Shown here one piece after another: positions 21,823 through 33,128 of a stretch of 64,000 nucleotides of DNA. Each line of letters opens with the position of its first letter. The first letter of the stretch is position 1. Made by a program: the position numbers and the translations under genes. The stretch spans positions 2,294,001 through 2,358,000 of the forward strand of contig OZ017754.1 of NCBI GenBank assembly GCA_963969365.1, in the 5' to 3' direction. The notes beneath the pieces are model-generated. The model searched no databases and was not told where the DNA came from. It saw nothing but the letters and a program-made list of their open reading frames with translations. Source of the stretch: Asterochloris sp. CNOR1 (lineage: Eukaryota; Chlorophyta; Trebouxiophyceae; Trebouxiales; Trebouxiaceae).

Positions 21823-24800
21823 CTGCCTCAATGCAGGCCGCGCAGGCGCCTGCAGTGTCAGGCCTTGTTCAATCGGCGCATCGGCAAGCCCTCAGCGGGG
21901 AAGGAGGCGGCAGCCAGGACGCTCATCCCTGGCCAGGATGTTGAAGTGAAGGCTGATGGCACAGTCGGCCCAGTTCCCAGGAATGGCGCCAGCAACAATG
22001 GGGCTGGTGTACCCATCGACCCTCTCACCGGGGACGTCAATGGGACCGCTGGGCAGGAACGGCCGCCCCCTCGCTCTGACAAGTCAGGTGGGGCCCTGGC
22101 TGGCAGTCTCTTGGGTGGAGGCTTTGGAGGCTCTTCAGGCTGGAATATTTGCTGTCGATGGCAGGGGATGGTTGCCACCCAGGGCGGGATGGGTTGGAAG
22201 GGAGCCTGTAGTCCACGAGGAAAGCAGCCACTGCCTGGCGCTGGCAACCCGGGCCAGGCCTGCTGGCAGACCTCAAGCGGGAGCCAGCAGGCTTGACGTG
22301 CACCTGCCAGTGGGTGGCAGCCCGGCAAGGAGCACCCAGCATGCTCAGGGTGCCCGCAAGGGCGCACCATGGCTGCAGGGTACCAGTGGTAGTGCTGGAC
22401 ACGGCAGCCTGAGGGCATGCTGCTGGTCTCCCAGCAGGACGCAGGCATAGTGCTGCAGGTCGCGAGGGCCCAGCCCCCAGGTCAAGAGCCAGGGCGGCAG
22501 CCTGTGCGCTGCAGGGTGGCCGTGCGTGCGGCAGGGCGACTGGCGATATGGTGCCGACATGTGCAGGCGTGCGTCCTGCAGACGGGGGAGCTGGCGTTGC
22601 CACCCCAGCAGGCCATGCAACACTGCCCCTCACTCATCTGCCTGCAGAAAGGGTGGATCTAGATGCAGTCCTTTGCTCTTGTGTGGCAATTGTCTCATCA
22701 GACCACCCACTCTCTGCATCCAGAGCAGGAGGCAGTGGTAGCTGTGCAGTCCTTGATCATTGGGGTGGGGTACCTTCAGAGCAGAGGAAGAACAGGAAGA
22801 AAGGTGACTGCTGTGCACTCCTCTAGCTGCATGCAGTTGTCCGGTTCACCTGCTGCCTGCCTGCAGACTGGGGCGATTGGGAGGACTGGGATGCTGACTG
22901 GGAGGACCGCACTCCCCCACGCCCGCCAGATCGCTTCCGCCAGCAAAACCCTCGCCAGGGTATGGGCACGCTGACCCCTCGTGACGAGTATCTGAGGCCT
23001 ATGATTGACCTCACGGGGGTGCAGTACCGCCTGGGCTTCCGGGTGTCAGAGGCCGAGGAAAGAATTGAGACTGAGTTTGAAACCAATCAATGGGAGTCGC
23101 GAGAGGCTGTGAAGTTCGCAGGTGCGGGGGAGGGGAGGGGCTGTGCCATGGCAGGGGCTTGGCAACTTGAGGACTGCCAGGCAATACGGCAATCTGTGCT
23201 GCTCCATTCCTGACAGACCTGGGCTGCACGTCAAGCCCCAGCCTGGTAAGTGGCTGCTGCAAGTCAGGCTGGGCCGCGCCAGTGTTTGCCTGGCTGTGGC
23301 AGGCGGTGGTCCAAGTGCGGCGTGACTGCAGTGGGAGTTGTTGCCAGAAAACAAGGCAGATGGCCAGGTCTGCCTGGTACAGGGTTGTTTGTCTGCGGTT
23401 GCTGTGATCTGCACCGGGCTGGCAGCCCTTCGAGTCTGTGTGGCTCTGTGCGGCGCCCAATTCATGCATGGAGGGGAGCCTTCACGGGCGCCAGCGCAGT
23501 CTGTGCGGCTCTGCTGCATCATGCGTGACAGGCAAGCAACAAAGTGGGCGCCCAGGGTATTCTGAACGGGAGTCATGGAGGTGATGTGTCATCTGTACAC
23601 ACTTTGCGCTGGACTGCAGCGGCACTGCTCACAGGAGTCGCGTGTTGCACCTGTTGAATGCGTGCATACTTGACATGCTGCTGCCTGCCCCACAGCGCGC
23701 AGCAAGCTTCTCCCACCAGCCTGGGACTGCCAGCCCCACGCGACAGGGGTGTCAGTCTGGCCCAAAGGCACCCCTCAGGCAGCCCTGCCCATTCGTCTGC
23801 AGGTGTCCTGTTCCTATCCCCGCTGATTGCCGGCTTCACCCTCAGCCGCCTGATAGCCAGCCCCCTGTTAGACAGCATAGAGGCTTGGAACCCACGCGCC
23901 TTTGAGCTCAGCGACAACCAGAAGGTCGAGGGCTTCCGCGAAGTGAAGAAGGCTGAGCTGCGCATCCGCATGGAGGCAGCGCTCGGCCGCGCACCCCCGC
24001 TTAAAGGTGGGCCGCTGCTGCCGCCTGATGTATCTGTGGGCCTGAGACCCTTGCTGCATGGGGTGGCCCGTGCGCTGCTGTGGGCTAGGCGCCGCGCCTT
24101 GTCATGTCATGCGACTCCTGCTGCGGCCTGATGGTGTGGTATGAGGCCCTGCAGTCAAGTCAGGAGGCAGCGCACCAAGAGACCCTGAAGCCTTGCACTC
24201 CCTTGTCTGCAGATGGTGAGACGATGACCCAGATGCACCACACTCTGTCTTGATGCAGCTGAGCAGTGCTCAGGCTGCCACACTGCATGTCAATTTGCAG
24301 CTGAGGAGCTCAGGCTTACCTGCTGTGTCCACTGTGCTGCAGATGGTGAAATGATGGCCCAGATGCGCCACGAAGCGCTTCACATTGCAGAAACCTATCG
24401 TGGGAAGAACCACCAGGCAGTCATCAACCTCATCTCAGACGGCATCACAGCACTGGGCATCTTTGTGCAGCTGCTGCGTGACTCCGAGGGGTAAGTCCCC
24501 CGCCGTGCCAGCAGAGCAGATGCTGGTGGTGCTGTGCCTGCCGTCACAAGGAAACACAAGGCCAGCTGGCTCCTTGTGTGAAGTTTTGCATGGTCATGCA
24601 ATGACTGCTCTTGCAGCTTGTAGTTACTGCAGTGTATGGCGTGCAGAGCCTGGCGCACCAGATTTTGATGCTTGCAGATCCTGAGCATTGCTGATGTGCA
24701 GCACATCAGGTGGTGCAATGTGGCAAGGTGACCAATGCTAGCCTGCTCCAAGCAGGCGGCGCAATGCGAGACCCCAGCAGCCAGTAGGCCTGCTGCTCCC

Positions 24801-25648
24801 TACTCCGGGCAGAGGCAGTTGATCGTACAAGCTCAATAGCAGATAGTAATGATACTAACAGTGGTGACTCTCCCTGGTCCTGGCAGGCAGCGCAGCACAG
24901 GACATCAACAATCAACATCCCTCTAACTCCCTGCCCTTGGCAGGCAGGGTGGAGGCAGTGCAGGAGCTTCACCACCAACACCACTGTTCCTTCCTTCAGG
25001 CGCAACATCCTGTTCCGCACCATCAACCGGCTGCTGAGTGGGCTGAGTGACACAGCCAAGGCCTTCATCATCATTGCTGTCACAGACATCCTTCTGGGGT
25101 ACCACTCTGAGGAAGGGTGGACAGCCACCATCAGACTGATTGCCATGCACTATGGCTGGGAGCTGGAGGTGAGCTGAGCGCTTGCCAATGGATCTCAGTG
25201 ATTGCAATTCGCCCCACTGTACAAAGGCTGCGTATATGGAGCCGGGCAGCCTCCATCAGGCTGTATGCCGCGCACCATGACTTGGAGCTGGAGGTGAGCA
25301 GGCTGCTTAGAAGGATCTCTAGTGCTGGGCAGGCTGCTTGCCATGCACCAAGGCTGGTAGGGGCCTCCAGCATCTGAGCGCTGAGCTGACAAGGGTTGAG
25401 CACCTGATGTTCAGATGATGGCCCTGCAGCAGAGAACTGCTGCACACATTGCAGCTGGCTTCCACTGGAGCATGCAACGCCGCGAGAATCCATTGCTGCT
25501 TCCATGACTGCAGGATGCACCCATCTTCACTTTTGTGGCCATCTTCCCCGTCACCCTGGACGCAGTGTTCAAATACTGGATATTCAAGGGGCTCAACGCA
25601 AAGAACCCAGCAGCAGCTGTGACGCTGAAGAGCTTGGATAGACACTGA
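21823..25648 (+). CDS. PxcA/CemA-family chloroplast envelope protein (DLDG1-like)
   Basis: Seen: exons join in phase. About 21823-22087 reads SLPQCRPRRRLQCQALFNRR (Arg-rich, transit-like) and an Asn/Pro-rich segment. Then 22866-23120 reads DWGDWEDWDADWED, TPRDEYLRPMIDLTGVQYRL and ETNQWESREAVKF. From about 23804 to 24006 it reads VLFLSPLIAGFTLSRLIASP and LSDNQKVEGFREV. Exon 24343-24491 reads DGEMMAQMRHEALHIAE and AVINLISDGITALGIFVQLL. The next exon, to 25168, reads SDTAKAFIIIAVTDILLGYH and SEEGW. The last exon ends IFTFVAIFPVTLDAVFKYWI, FKGLN and SLDRH-stop. Known: cyanobacterial PxcA, plastid CemA and nuclear DLDG1 share four transmembrane helices, the SD..KVEG block, SDTAKAF.II..TDIL.GYHSEEGW, and a K-F/Y-W-I/F-F end; they affect H+ extrusion and photoprotection. 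Inferred: nuclear-encoded inner-envelope protein. The start codon and full transit peptide lie upstream, unresolved. Confidence 0.85.
24204..24244 (+). repeat. Ghost acceptor and exon start in the CemA-like gene
   Basis: CTGCAG then ATGGTGAGACGATGACCCAG at 24212 is a near copy of the real exon start at 24343 (CTGCAG then ATGGTGAAATGATGGCCCAG), 131 bp upstream in the same intron and in the same phase. Read in frame it hits TGA after about 13 codons, so use of the ghost acceptor would truncate the protein. Confidence 0.75.
25120..25305 (+). repeat. Echo of exon end plus donor in the CemA-like gene
   Basis: The exon ends at 25168 in GGGAGCTGGAG followed by GTGAGC. A copy at 25243-25305 retains GCAGCCTCCATCAGGCTG (real: ACAGCCACCATCAGACTG), GCGCACCATGACTTGGAGCT (real: ATGCACTATGGCTGGGAGCT) and GGAGGTGAGCAGG. 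The offset is about 130 bp. Confidence 0.75.
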
Positions 25649-26137
25649 GCTCAATGGCGCCAGGTTTTTGGATCCCCTTGCCACACAGCCTGAACCCTCG
25701 CTTGAACTCCCCATGCCCTCTGACATGACCTCCTGGGCCCGCCAACTAGTCCACTGCCTTCAGCAGCTGACGAGCATGCTCTTCAATAAATTTCAACTGA
25801 AATTAGCACGTGTTGATACCATTGCTACTGCAAGGCAAGTCTCCAATGTCGTGTTTTGTGCTTGGCCTGTCAAAGATGTAGACCTCGCAGACGCCGTGGC
25901 CAGCATGCAACCAGAAGCTGCGCTTCAGCAGGCCTCTAAAAGCATGCAGCACAAGAGTGTTCATGCAGATGTCAGGCAGCCCCCATGCCATTCCAATCAG
26001 CAGTGCCAGTCAGCAGTGGCACACTTGAGACCGAGCTGTATGGCATTAACAAACATCAAGACATTGGCAAAGAAGCGAGGCCAGCAACCTCAGTCTTTGT
26101 CAGGTCAGAGGCTCATTGAGCAGCATCTCTAAGGCTG
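25649..26137. other. Convergent intergenic region between CemA-like and WD40 copy A
   Basis: About 490 bp. An uninterrupted 154-codon plus-strand frame starts at 25668, but it has no recognisable motif, no intron and a composition like its surroundings, so I read it as 3'UTR or spacer rather than a gene. Confidence 0.35.
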
Positions 26138-29100
26138 TCAAAGGCTCTGCTCTCCAATCATCCATCCAGCAACATCCTGGCAGCCGCTGGGAGGGCCGGT
26201 CTCACCCCAAAACCCAGTCGGCTCTGCCATCTTCTGGAAGATATTCATTAGCACGCTTAAACGCAGGCCATGCAGATGTTGCAGCGTCTTGAAGAGGGCA
26301 GCATCAGTGTCAGCTACCGGCTGAGGGGCACCTGCAAGCACAGGGGCAGCTGTTTGGTCTGACTAGATAGCTTGAGAGATTGACTGCGATCAGAGACACA
26401 ACAAGTCTCCTCAAAAACACAAAAGCACACATTTTGCACCGGCTACACCTTCACGAGTGTGCCGAGCTTGCCATCCAACCAGGAGCTCCCTCACAACTGC
26501 TTTGAAGAGGCGCGGCCAGTGCTTGTGGGTGTCATTGCTCCAGAGACACAACAGTTGGAAGGCTAGCACCCCTGCCTGCAGCCAAACAGCTGCTATCTTC
26601 GAGCCAGTCAGGTCGCAAATTTGGAAAGCCAGATTGCAACCTCCTCACTTTGGTGGCTACCCAGAGCCTGCTGTCAGGCGAGATGCACAGACCAGTGATG
26701 CTGAGGAGGCTTGGTTGCGCCCCCCCCCCCCCCCCCAACAACAGCTGCTGATGATAGGAAAACCTCACATCTGCAGCCCATACATGAGCTTGGAGAGACC
26801 AGCAACTTCGCATGCAAGCCTTGTGCAGAGGGGCAGTCAGTATCAGCTGCCCAGTTGAGCGCCACAAAGAAGCAGGCGAGGGGCCTGGAATGTTGTTCCT
26901 CACCCAGAATGTGGACTGCAAGGTTTGTCTCAGCAAACACCAGAAGGTGGTCGTCATGAGGGTGCCATGCCACTGCCTGGCAGAGACGTTGCACATGATG
27001 TACCCGCAGCACCTACGCAGCAGGGAGGGCTGTGAGACAAGGCTCCTGCCAAGTTCTGCATGCTGGACTTGCTGCACCTACAGACTGCGCAGTCAGCTGA
27101 AGCTTCCAAGCCAGGCTGGGCTGGAGCATGCCAAGTGATGGACCACGCTGTGCACGGCAGAACAAGGCGTGCCTCACCAACTGCCTGGTCTTCATGCTGT
27201 ACACTGTGAGCCTGGTAAGGGCATTGCTGATCACAGCCACGGGAGTCCCTGAGGCATTCCAGCCAGCATCCCAGGTGCAGTCAGCCTCCATGTCGTCCCC
27301 AGGTTGAGATGAGACAGCATACTGAAGGAGGCTCCTTGTTAGACTGCGGGCAGAAGTTGATCCGCTCAGGGCTCAGAGACAGACGAGCTCTGTTGCAATG
27401 CCTGAGCAACCCTGGACTGTCCTCACCGCACTCAGTATGAGGACCTCAGGCCTGCTTGAGCAGATGGCCATCCATTGCCCGTTTGGGGAAGAAGTTGCCA
27501 TGCCAAAGACATTGGGCGACATCTCACTATCAGAAGGTGTGGCCCCGACAGCCTTGATGAATTTGCTGGGCAACAGCACTGCAGTAGTGTGCGGGTCACC
27601 GCGCTCAATCTAAATCAAGTTCTGAGAGACAAACACGGTGCAGACTTCTAGGTTCTGCAGCAAGAGCAAGGCATCACTCGGCATGCCTAAGTGCAGCAGG
27701 CACTGATCCCATTGCTTAGTGGATGAAAAGGAATGGAGGCTGCCCTGTCGTGGCTGGGGTTGAAGTGCGGAGCAGTTGTCCCGTGCGACCTGTGACAAAA
27801 GCATTCAAGCACGTCGGGGGCGAGTCTGGAGGAGCACTTGCAGCTGGCGGCTGCTGCCAAACCTGCCATCACACTCTCAGCGACCACAAGTGGCTGACTG
27901 CGTCATCGATGTGCTTACCAGGTTGGCACCACTCAGAAACATGTCCTCAGCTGTCAGGGGCATCTCACGGCCTGGTGCGTCCAGCAACGGTACCTGTCCC
28001 GCAAGACAAGTAGCAATGAGCCGCCTGGCCCCCAAAGGGGGCCACATGCCAGGACGCACGCTGCATGAGCAGGGATGAGCCGGGATCAGGCAGAAACGGC
28101 ATGGCCCCGACGAGCCTGCGGTGGGGAGTGGTTGCTGCTTCACGTTACTGCCAACAGGATGGACTGCATGCATCATGTCTGCCAAGAGCAGCTGCCATGA
28201 AGCGATGAGTGCCATGTAGCAAGTTTGAGGGATGCTCAAACACCCACTTGCTAGATATGCACACCTGCAGATCTCGTCATCCACAGAACAGTGTCCCACC
28301 AGGTGCGTGCCCTCAGCAGAGTCTGAGCGCAGCTGCCAGACAAGAGTGTCGCCATCAGGGCTGCCTGCACCTCAAGGTAATGTGAAATGAAGCTGAAGCT
28401 TTTCAGATGGAATGGCTCCATGTCATGCACAGCATCCTGGACGGGCATACCTGCTGCCACAAGGTCGCCTGCCCTGTCGACTGTTGCAAACGGTCCAGGA
28501 AGGTCTGCGTCGCCCTGGATGACAGGGGTGAGCCTGCCCATGTCAGACTGGGTAGAACCTGGGAGGAAGGCTTCAAGCTTGCAGCGGTGCTGCCCTGTGT
28601 CATCGTTCCAGTGCTGGAGGCTGACTAGCTCAGCTGCGGCCCCTGCACAGCGAACGGGTCGTGCTGCTCAGCCAAGCGTGCATGAGGCCATGGCACACCG
28701 TCCCTCCTGACCAGGCAAGGTCACTCAGGAAGGGACAACTCAGCGCCAGCTTGAGCACATCAGAGATCACAAGTTCACTACACTCACCTTGATCACGCTG
28801 AGGACTGGGGCTAGAGCAAGCCAGCATGCCAGCCTGTCTGAGAACCCAGCCTGACTCCTCGTACTCGTAATTCTGTCTGGGTAGTGGCAGGAAGTTTGAG
28901 TTTGGCAGCACATAGCTGCCACCCACCAGGTTCGGGGCATCCAGCAGCCAGTGCTCTGCAACAACCGCCTCTGCGGGAAACATAGCTGCAGTGATGAGCA
29001 GGCGTGGTCATCCTGCCAGGCTGGCTGGCACGAAACAAGCAGCAATGTGGAAGGCACCACGACCAGGCTGCTGTACGGCTGCCGATGCAGTGCTGAGGTG

Positions 29101-29536
29101 GGCAAACGAGACTGAGGCCACACAATGGTGCTGGGCCATGCCAAGGACCCTGCAGCAGTATGCAGTCAATGCCTGCAGGGCAAAGTGCTGCCACAGGGTG
29201 TTGATCACCTGCCAAGTCCTCCTCTGCGCCACTCAAGTCATCGTCTGTGAGCTCTGCGTCGTCAGGGCTCCTGCAGCAAGTGTGGACGAACTCCACAGAG
29301 CATGCTGCCAAATGCTCTGAAAGACAGCGGGCTGATTGCGTGCTGGTGCTACACAGGTGCAGGCGCTGCTGCCACAAGCTGAGCCTACCCAATCAAACGC
29401 CTCCTCATGGTACACCTCGAGGTCATCTGCAGTCATGCAAGTGACCACTCCTTAGCAAGCAAGCCGTGATAAACAGGTCTAAAATCTGAAGCCGATCCAG
29501 CTTGAGGTTACCGTCCCACTGGTCGCCTTGATTCAT
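26138..29536 (-). pseudogene. WD40-repeat protein gene, copy A (apparent lesions)
   Basis: Seen, reading the minus strand: start-like ATG at 29536 (MNQGDQWDGNLKLDRLQ), ADDLEVYHEEAFDW (about 29410), LTDDDLSGAEEDLAG (about 29230), GGSYVLPNSNFLPLPRQ (28880), MGRLTPVIQGDADLPGPFA and TVDRAGDLVAAG (28500), SPDGDTLVWQLRSDSAEG (28330), LLLPSKFIKAVG and SPNGQWMAICS (27500), GWNASGTPVAVISNALTRL (27240), AVAWHPHDDHLLVFAETN (26960), LCISPDSRLWVAT (26665), ending around 26140. These are WD40-type blades. Compared with copy B (58.4-61.7 kb) copy A has a one-base loss at the exon start near 29275 that puts a stop after Glu-Pro, a CAG-to-TAG stop near 27614 just before IERGDPHTTA, and a run of 17 C on the plus strand inside an exon. 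The 5' exon cannot be read through. Inferred: decayed or decaying paralogue. The ancestral function is not recognised. Confidence 0.6.
26720..26736. repeat. C17 homopolymer inside a WD40 copy A exon
   Basis: Seventeen consecutive C (G on the coding strand) encode a Gly run between LLL and AQPSLLS. Copy B has only GTTGGTGGGAGAGGGGC at this point. The length sets the downstream reading frame, so the tract is prone to slippage and to sequencing error. Confidence 0.8.
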
Positions 29537-29865
29537 CCGACAGCAACGGGTGAGCTGGTCAAGTCACTGCAAAATTAACGCTCATTTCTCTATTTACTTG
29601 TCAAATTCTCCCCCTCCTCCATTGCATGTCCACAATATACCTTCAACAGCAGCAAGAGCCATATAAATTCAGGCCCTGGTCCAGCTAATTCATTGGGTGC
29701 CAGCCAAGCAATTGTCAGGTCACCTCACATAATCAACAGGCTGTTCAGTTGCCGAGGTCACGCTTGTGGCAGTCCTTCAAGAAGCTGCAGCTGCCAGCAA
29801 GCCAGTGATGTCTGGAGTTGAAAACAGAGACATGGCATCGGGGCACAGAGGCTGCGTCCTGCTGC
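29535..29865 (-). repeat. Shared upstream module, copy 2 (before WD40 copy A)
   Basis: Direct match to 9885-10215: CAGCTGCCAGCAAGCCAGTGA is shared exactly near 29795, GAGGTCACGCTTGTGGCAG matches GAGGTCGCGCTTGCGGCAG, and on the minus strand CTGACAATTGCTTGGCTGGC matches CTGACATCATTGCCAGGCTGGC. The end nearest the gene carries CCAGCTC then the ATG at 29536 in GGATGAATCAAGGC. Confidence 0.7.
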
Positions 29866-30475
29866 CCTCAGATTCATTCAGAACATTTTGACACTCTGGT
29901 GCATTGGTTAAGGACTGTGCAGACATCAAGCAGGCACTTCATCTGTTCGTGTGGCTCGGAGGAGGTGGCGGCAACTGCCTTTGGGCTGGCTGCTTGGGTT
30001 GGTCACTGCTGACAGTGGCAACAGCTGCTGCAGTGCCACCTACAGCAGAGATTGTGATCTGTGACATCAACCAGCAGCACTCATGAACACTGCAGCAGAA
30101 GGTAGAGCTCCTCACCTGCCGCCGCCACAGCTCCAACTCCTTTCGCTAAGCCGCTGACCCCTCCAGCTTTGAGCATCACGGCCATCTTGGAGCCCACTGC
30201 AAGCATTCCTGCTGCTGCAGCCCTGTGCAGCAGACACAGACATAGAGTGACCATGAACAGCATCCTGTGCTGTGCTGATGGGTGCTGGGCGATGCTTCAC
30301 ACTGTGTTCCTGACCTGAACACCACACTACCCTTGACCTTCCCCTGGTCTGACATGGAGAGCTGTTTAATGAGCTCCGAGCAGACATTGAGTTGTTACAC
30401 AGAAGGAAAGTCTGCACTGAAGACCTTCTCTTCCTTGGGGCTTGCCTTCGGCAGAGGTACTGCCAGCAACACCAA
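29866..30475. other. Divergent intergenic region between WD40 copy A and NOSIP
   Basis: About 600 bp upstream of both genes. No conserved coding block was recognised. It should contain the NOSIP promoter and 5'UTR; a short minus-strand frame at 30263-30081 is Ala/Gly-rich but unremarkable. Confidence 0.35.
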
Positions 30476-33015
30476 ATGGGGCGGGGACAGAGGCACAGCA
30501 AAAATGCTGGCACCATGGGTGTGGAGGGCCTCACATACCATGAGAAGAGGGCTCTTGGCTTTGGCACCGTGAAGGAGAGGCTTGGCAAGGTCTGTGGCAG
30601 CTACATCAACAACCCCCCTTCCTGTCGTCGCAGTCCCCTGCAGCAAGCGTTGCTTCCTGTCCTGCAGGATGCCATTGGGAACTACTTTGATTGCAGGCTC
30701 ACTCTGAGACCTGTAGTGGTAAGCAAGCTCCGCTCAGCATGGCAGAGGTAGCGAGGTCCCGCCACAGTCATAGCTGCCTGCCCTGGATGCTGCAGGACCC
30801 GGTGTGCACCCCCTCTGGCCACCTGTACAGCCGGGAAGCCATCCTGGAGAACCTGCTGGGCCAGAAGAAGGCCATCAAGCGCAAGCTGGCAGCCTGGGAG
30901 GCACAGCAGGCTGACGAGGGCCGCAAGGCAAGCAGAGCTGCGCTGTTGTGCAGAGCTGTCGCTGCGTGGGCTTGATGGCAGTCCTGAGCCTAGGCTGCAA
31001 TGAGACAGAAAGCCATGCAACAGCAAGGCAACTGTTCACTGGTGGTTGAGAGTATGGGAGGAAAAGGTGGGGGAGTGGGCTTCAGCTTAGTTGGAGGAGC
31101 AAGTCACACTGTGCTCTGTGACACTGCAGCAGAGCTAGAGCATGACAGCTGGTGGAGCAGGGCATGGCAGATGAAGGCAGTGAGGCACCACAGCTAGGGG
31201 AAGCACTGCACGTGGCGATAGTCGAGAGCTCACCCTGCTGGTCTATGTTTGGCACGTCCTGGTGCTGCACCGCACGCCCAACAGCGCTTCAATGCCTGTA
31301 CAGTCAAGCCACCTCTTGCCTGTGTGCTCGAGCAGCCGGTCCCCATTGCCTGTTGACGCTGCTGCCCGCAGGCTGAGGAGCACGGCACGGTCTGTGGTGG
31401 CCGAGGAGTTGCGTTTAGCCTGAAGCACGTAGCTGCCACATTCTCAGTGACTCTTGCTGTTGCAGGAGGGGTTTAGGAGCATGACATTGCCCTTGGTGGC
31501 AATGCAGCCCCGTGTGACCTGCATGCAAGCAGCCATGCTTGTTGCTGCTGCTACCCTGCAGACTCACAGCGCGGACAATTGCCACCCGCCTACCTGTATC
31601 AGCATCTGCTGGTGCCCTGCAGGCCCAGGAGTGGGTTGCCACCTGCATCCTTACAGAGCCAGGATTGCCATCTTGACTGCCTGCACACACTGAGTTTAAA
31701 GCCTGCTGCTGCTGCACTGCAGGCTCAGGATCGAGACACAGTGGAGCAGCAGGCTCAGCTGCTGGCCTTCGACCGCCAGAACCATGCAGGTGCCAGCGAT
31801 AGGCTGGCCAACTCTCTGCGGGACGCCATTGCAGCAGAGGCGGAGGCCATGCTGCAGGAGAAGAAGGTGGTCACGGGGGCTGTCAACATTGGCCAGAACC
31901 GCGACAAGATGAAGGTGGGTAGACGCTGCTGGGGATAGGGCCGGCCAGGCTGCCTGCTCAAGCCTGATCTGCCCTGATGGGCCCCGCACCTGCTCGTGAG
32001 TATGCAAGAGACAGGCGGGTATCAGAGCTCACAGACCTCAAGGCAGGATCAAGTTTGTGGGTGTGACGAAGGGAGACTTTGTCTGGCGCAAACTGCTTGA
32101 CCAAGGTGGGAAAGGCCTGCTTTAAGGTGGCACAGCTGGGAGTGCTTCCTCTAGCATGTGCTGCTCTGCCTTGGCTGCTCAGCTTGTGGAGTCTGTGTGC
32201 ACATGGCCAGTACTGCAGGCATGCGCCTGGCAAGGGAGGCTGGATGCATGGGGTCATCCCCAGTGGATTGTTCATGTGAACTGAAAGCTCTCTTGCAATG
32301 TGCTGCAGGAGATGAAGGCCTTCTGGCTGCCCAGCCAGGTTCCCGACGTTGCACAGAGCCTGGCTAAGCCCGACGCCAACACATACTGCCCAGCAACAGG
32401 AAAGAAACTGAGGCTGAAAGACCTGGTGCCCGTCAAGTGAGCTCCAGGTCCTTCTCTGGCACGGTTCATCTGTCAATTGATGGAAAAGCTGATTATATCT
32501 GCTGCCATGCCAATATGCATTGGTCATCTTGATGGTATACTGTGCAGGTTCACACAGGTGTCAGAGGAGGAGACAGGCCTCTACATGGACCCCATCAGCC
32601 ATGACACCTTCACAAACTCCAATCGTCTGGTGTTGTTGAAACCCACAGGCAAGCCAAGCTGTGGACAATCCTTTCCAAAAGTGCTTTCGTTGCTTGCTGC
32701 CGGTGGCAGCGCTGGGCCGTCAAGCATTGTGCCGCTGCTTCTGAGTCGTTGCTACTTTGCTGATATGCAGGTGACGTAATGCTGCACGAGACCTACGAGA
32801 AATGCATCAAGCCTGAGGGGCATTACAACGGCAAGAAAATCAAAGACAGCGATGTCATTGAGTTGCAGAAAGGGGGCACAGGGTTTGCTGCACATGACGG
32901 CAAGGAGACACAGTCTTCCAAGCACTGGATCCTGGGGCCTGGCAGTGGCAGGGCAGACTTGAGAGGGCAGCACCAGGGTCCACGGTCTGCAACAGGGCTA
33001 ACTTTCATGAACTGA
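30476..33015 (+). CDS. NOSIP-like U-box E3 ubiquitin ligase
   Basis: Seen: ATG at 30476 gives MGRGQRHSKNAGTMGVEG, then LTYHEKRALGFGTVKERLGK. In-phase exons follow: DAIGNYFDCRLTLRPVV (to about 30719); DPVCTPSGHLYSREAILENL and LGQKKAIKRKLAAWE (30797-30927); AQDRDTVEQQAQLLAFDRQ (31725-31914); EMKAFWLPSQVPDVAQ and YCPATGKKLRLKDLVPVK (32310-32437); FTQVSEEETGLYMDPISHDT (32547 on); and DVMLHETYEKCIKPEG, DSDVIELQKGGTGFA (to 33015). Known: NOSIP proteins start MTRHSKN..A....TY.EK....GYGT...RL..D....FD.C.L.L.P..DPV.TP.G.LY.REAILE.LL.QKK and end in a second U-box half with D.D.I.LQ.GGTGFA. It is a nuclear, spliceosome-associated E3 ligase. Inferred: orthologue. The first U-box is split by an intron, and the C-terminal tail after GGTGFA is about 40 residues, somewhat extended. 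Confidence 0.9.
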
Positions 33016-33128
33016 TGACAGGGTTGCTAGGACTGAAGGACACTGTCCTTTCACCATGGTTGGTCTTCACACCTATGAACTGCCATGAATTTTATTGAAA
33101 GAACGGCTGCCCTCTGACAATTGCAAGC
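33016..33128. other. Convergent 3' gap between NOSIP and nucleoside hydrolase
   Basis: Only 113 bp separate the two stop codons, so the 3' untranslated regions must be short or overlap. No TGTAA was seen within it on either strand. Confidence 0.5.

Noticed and set aside
25668-26132. 154-codon open frame after the CemA-like gene
   Set aside because: No motif, no clear start context, and lies where the 3'UTR is expected.
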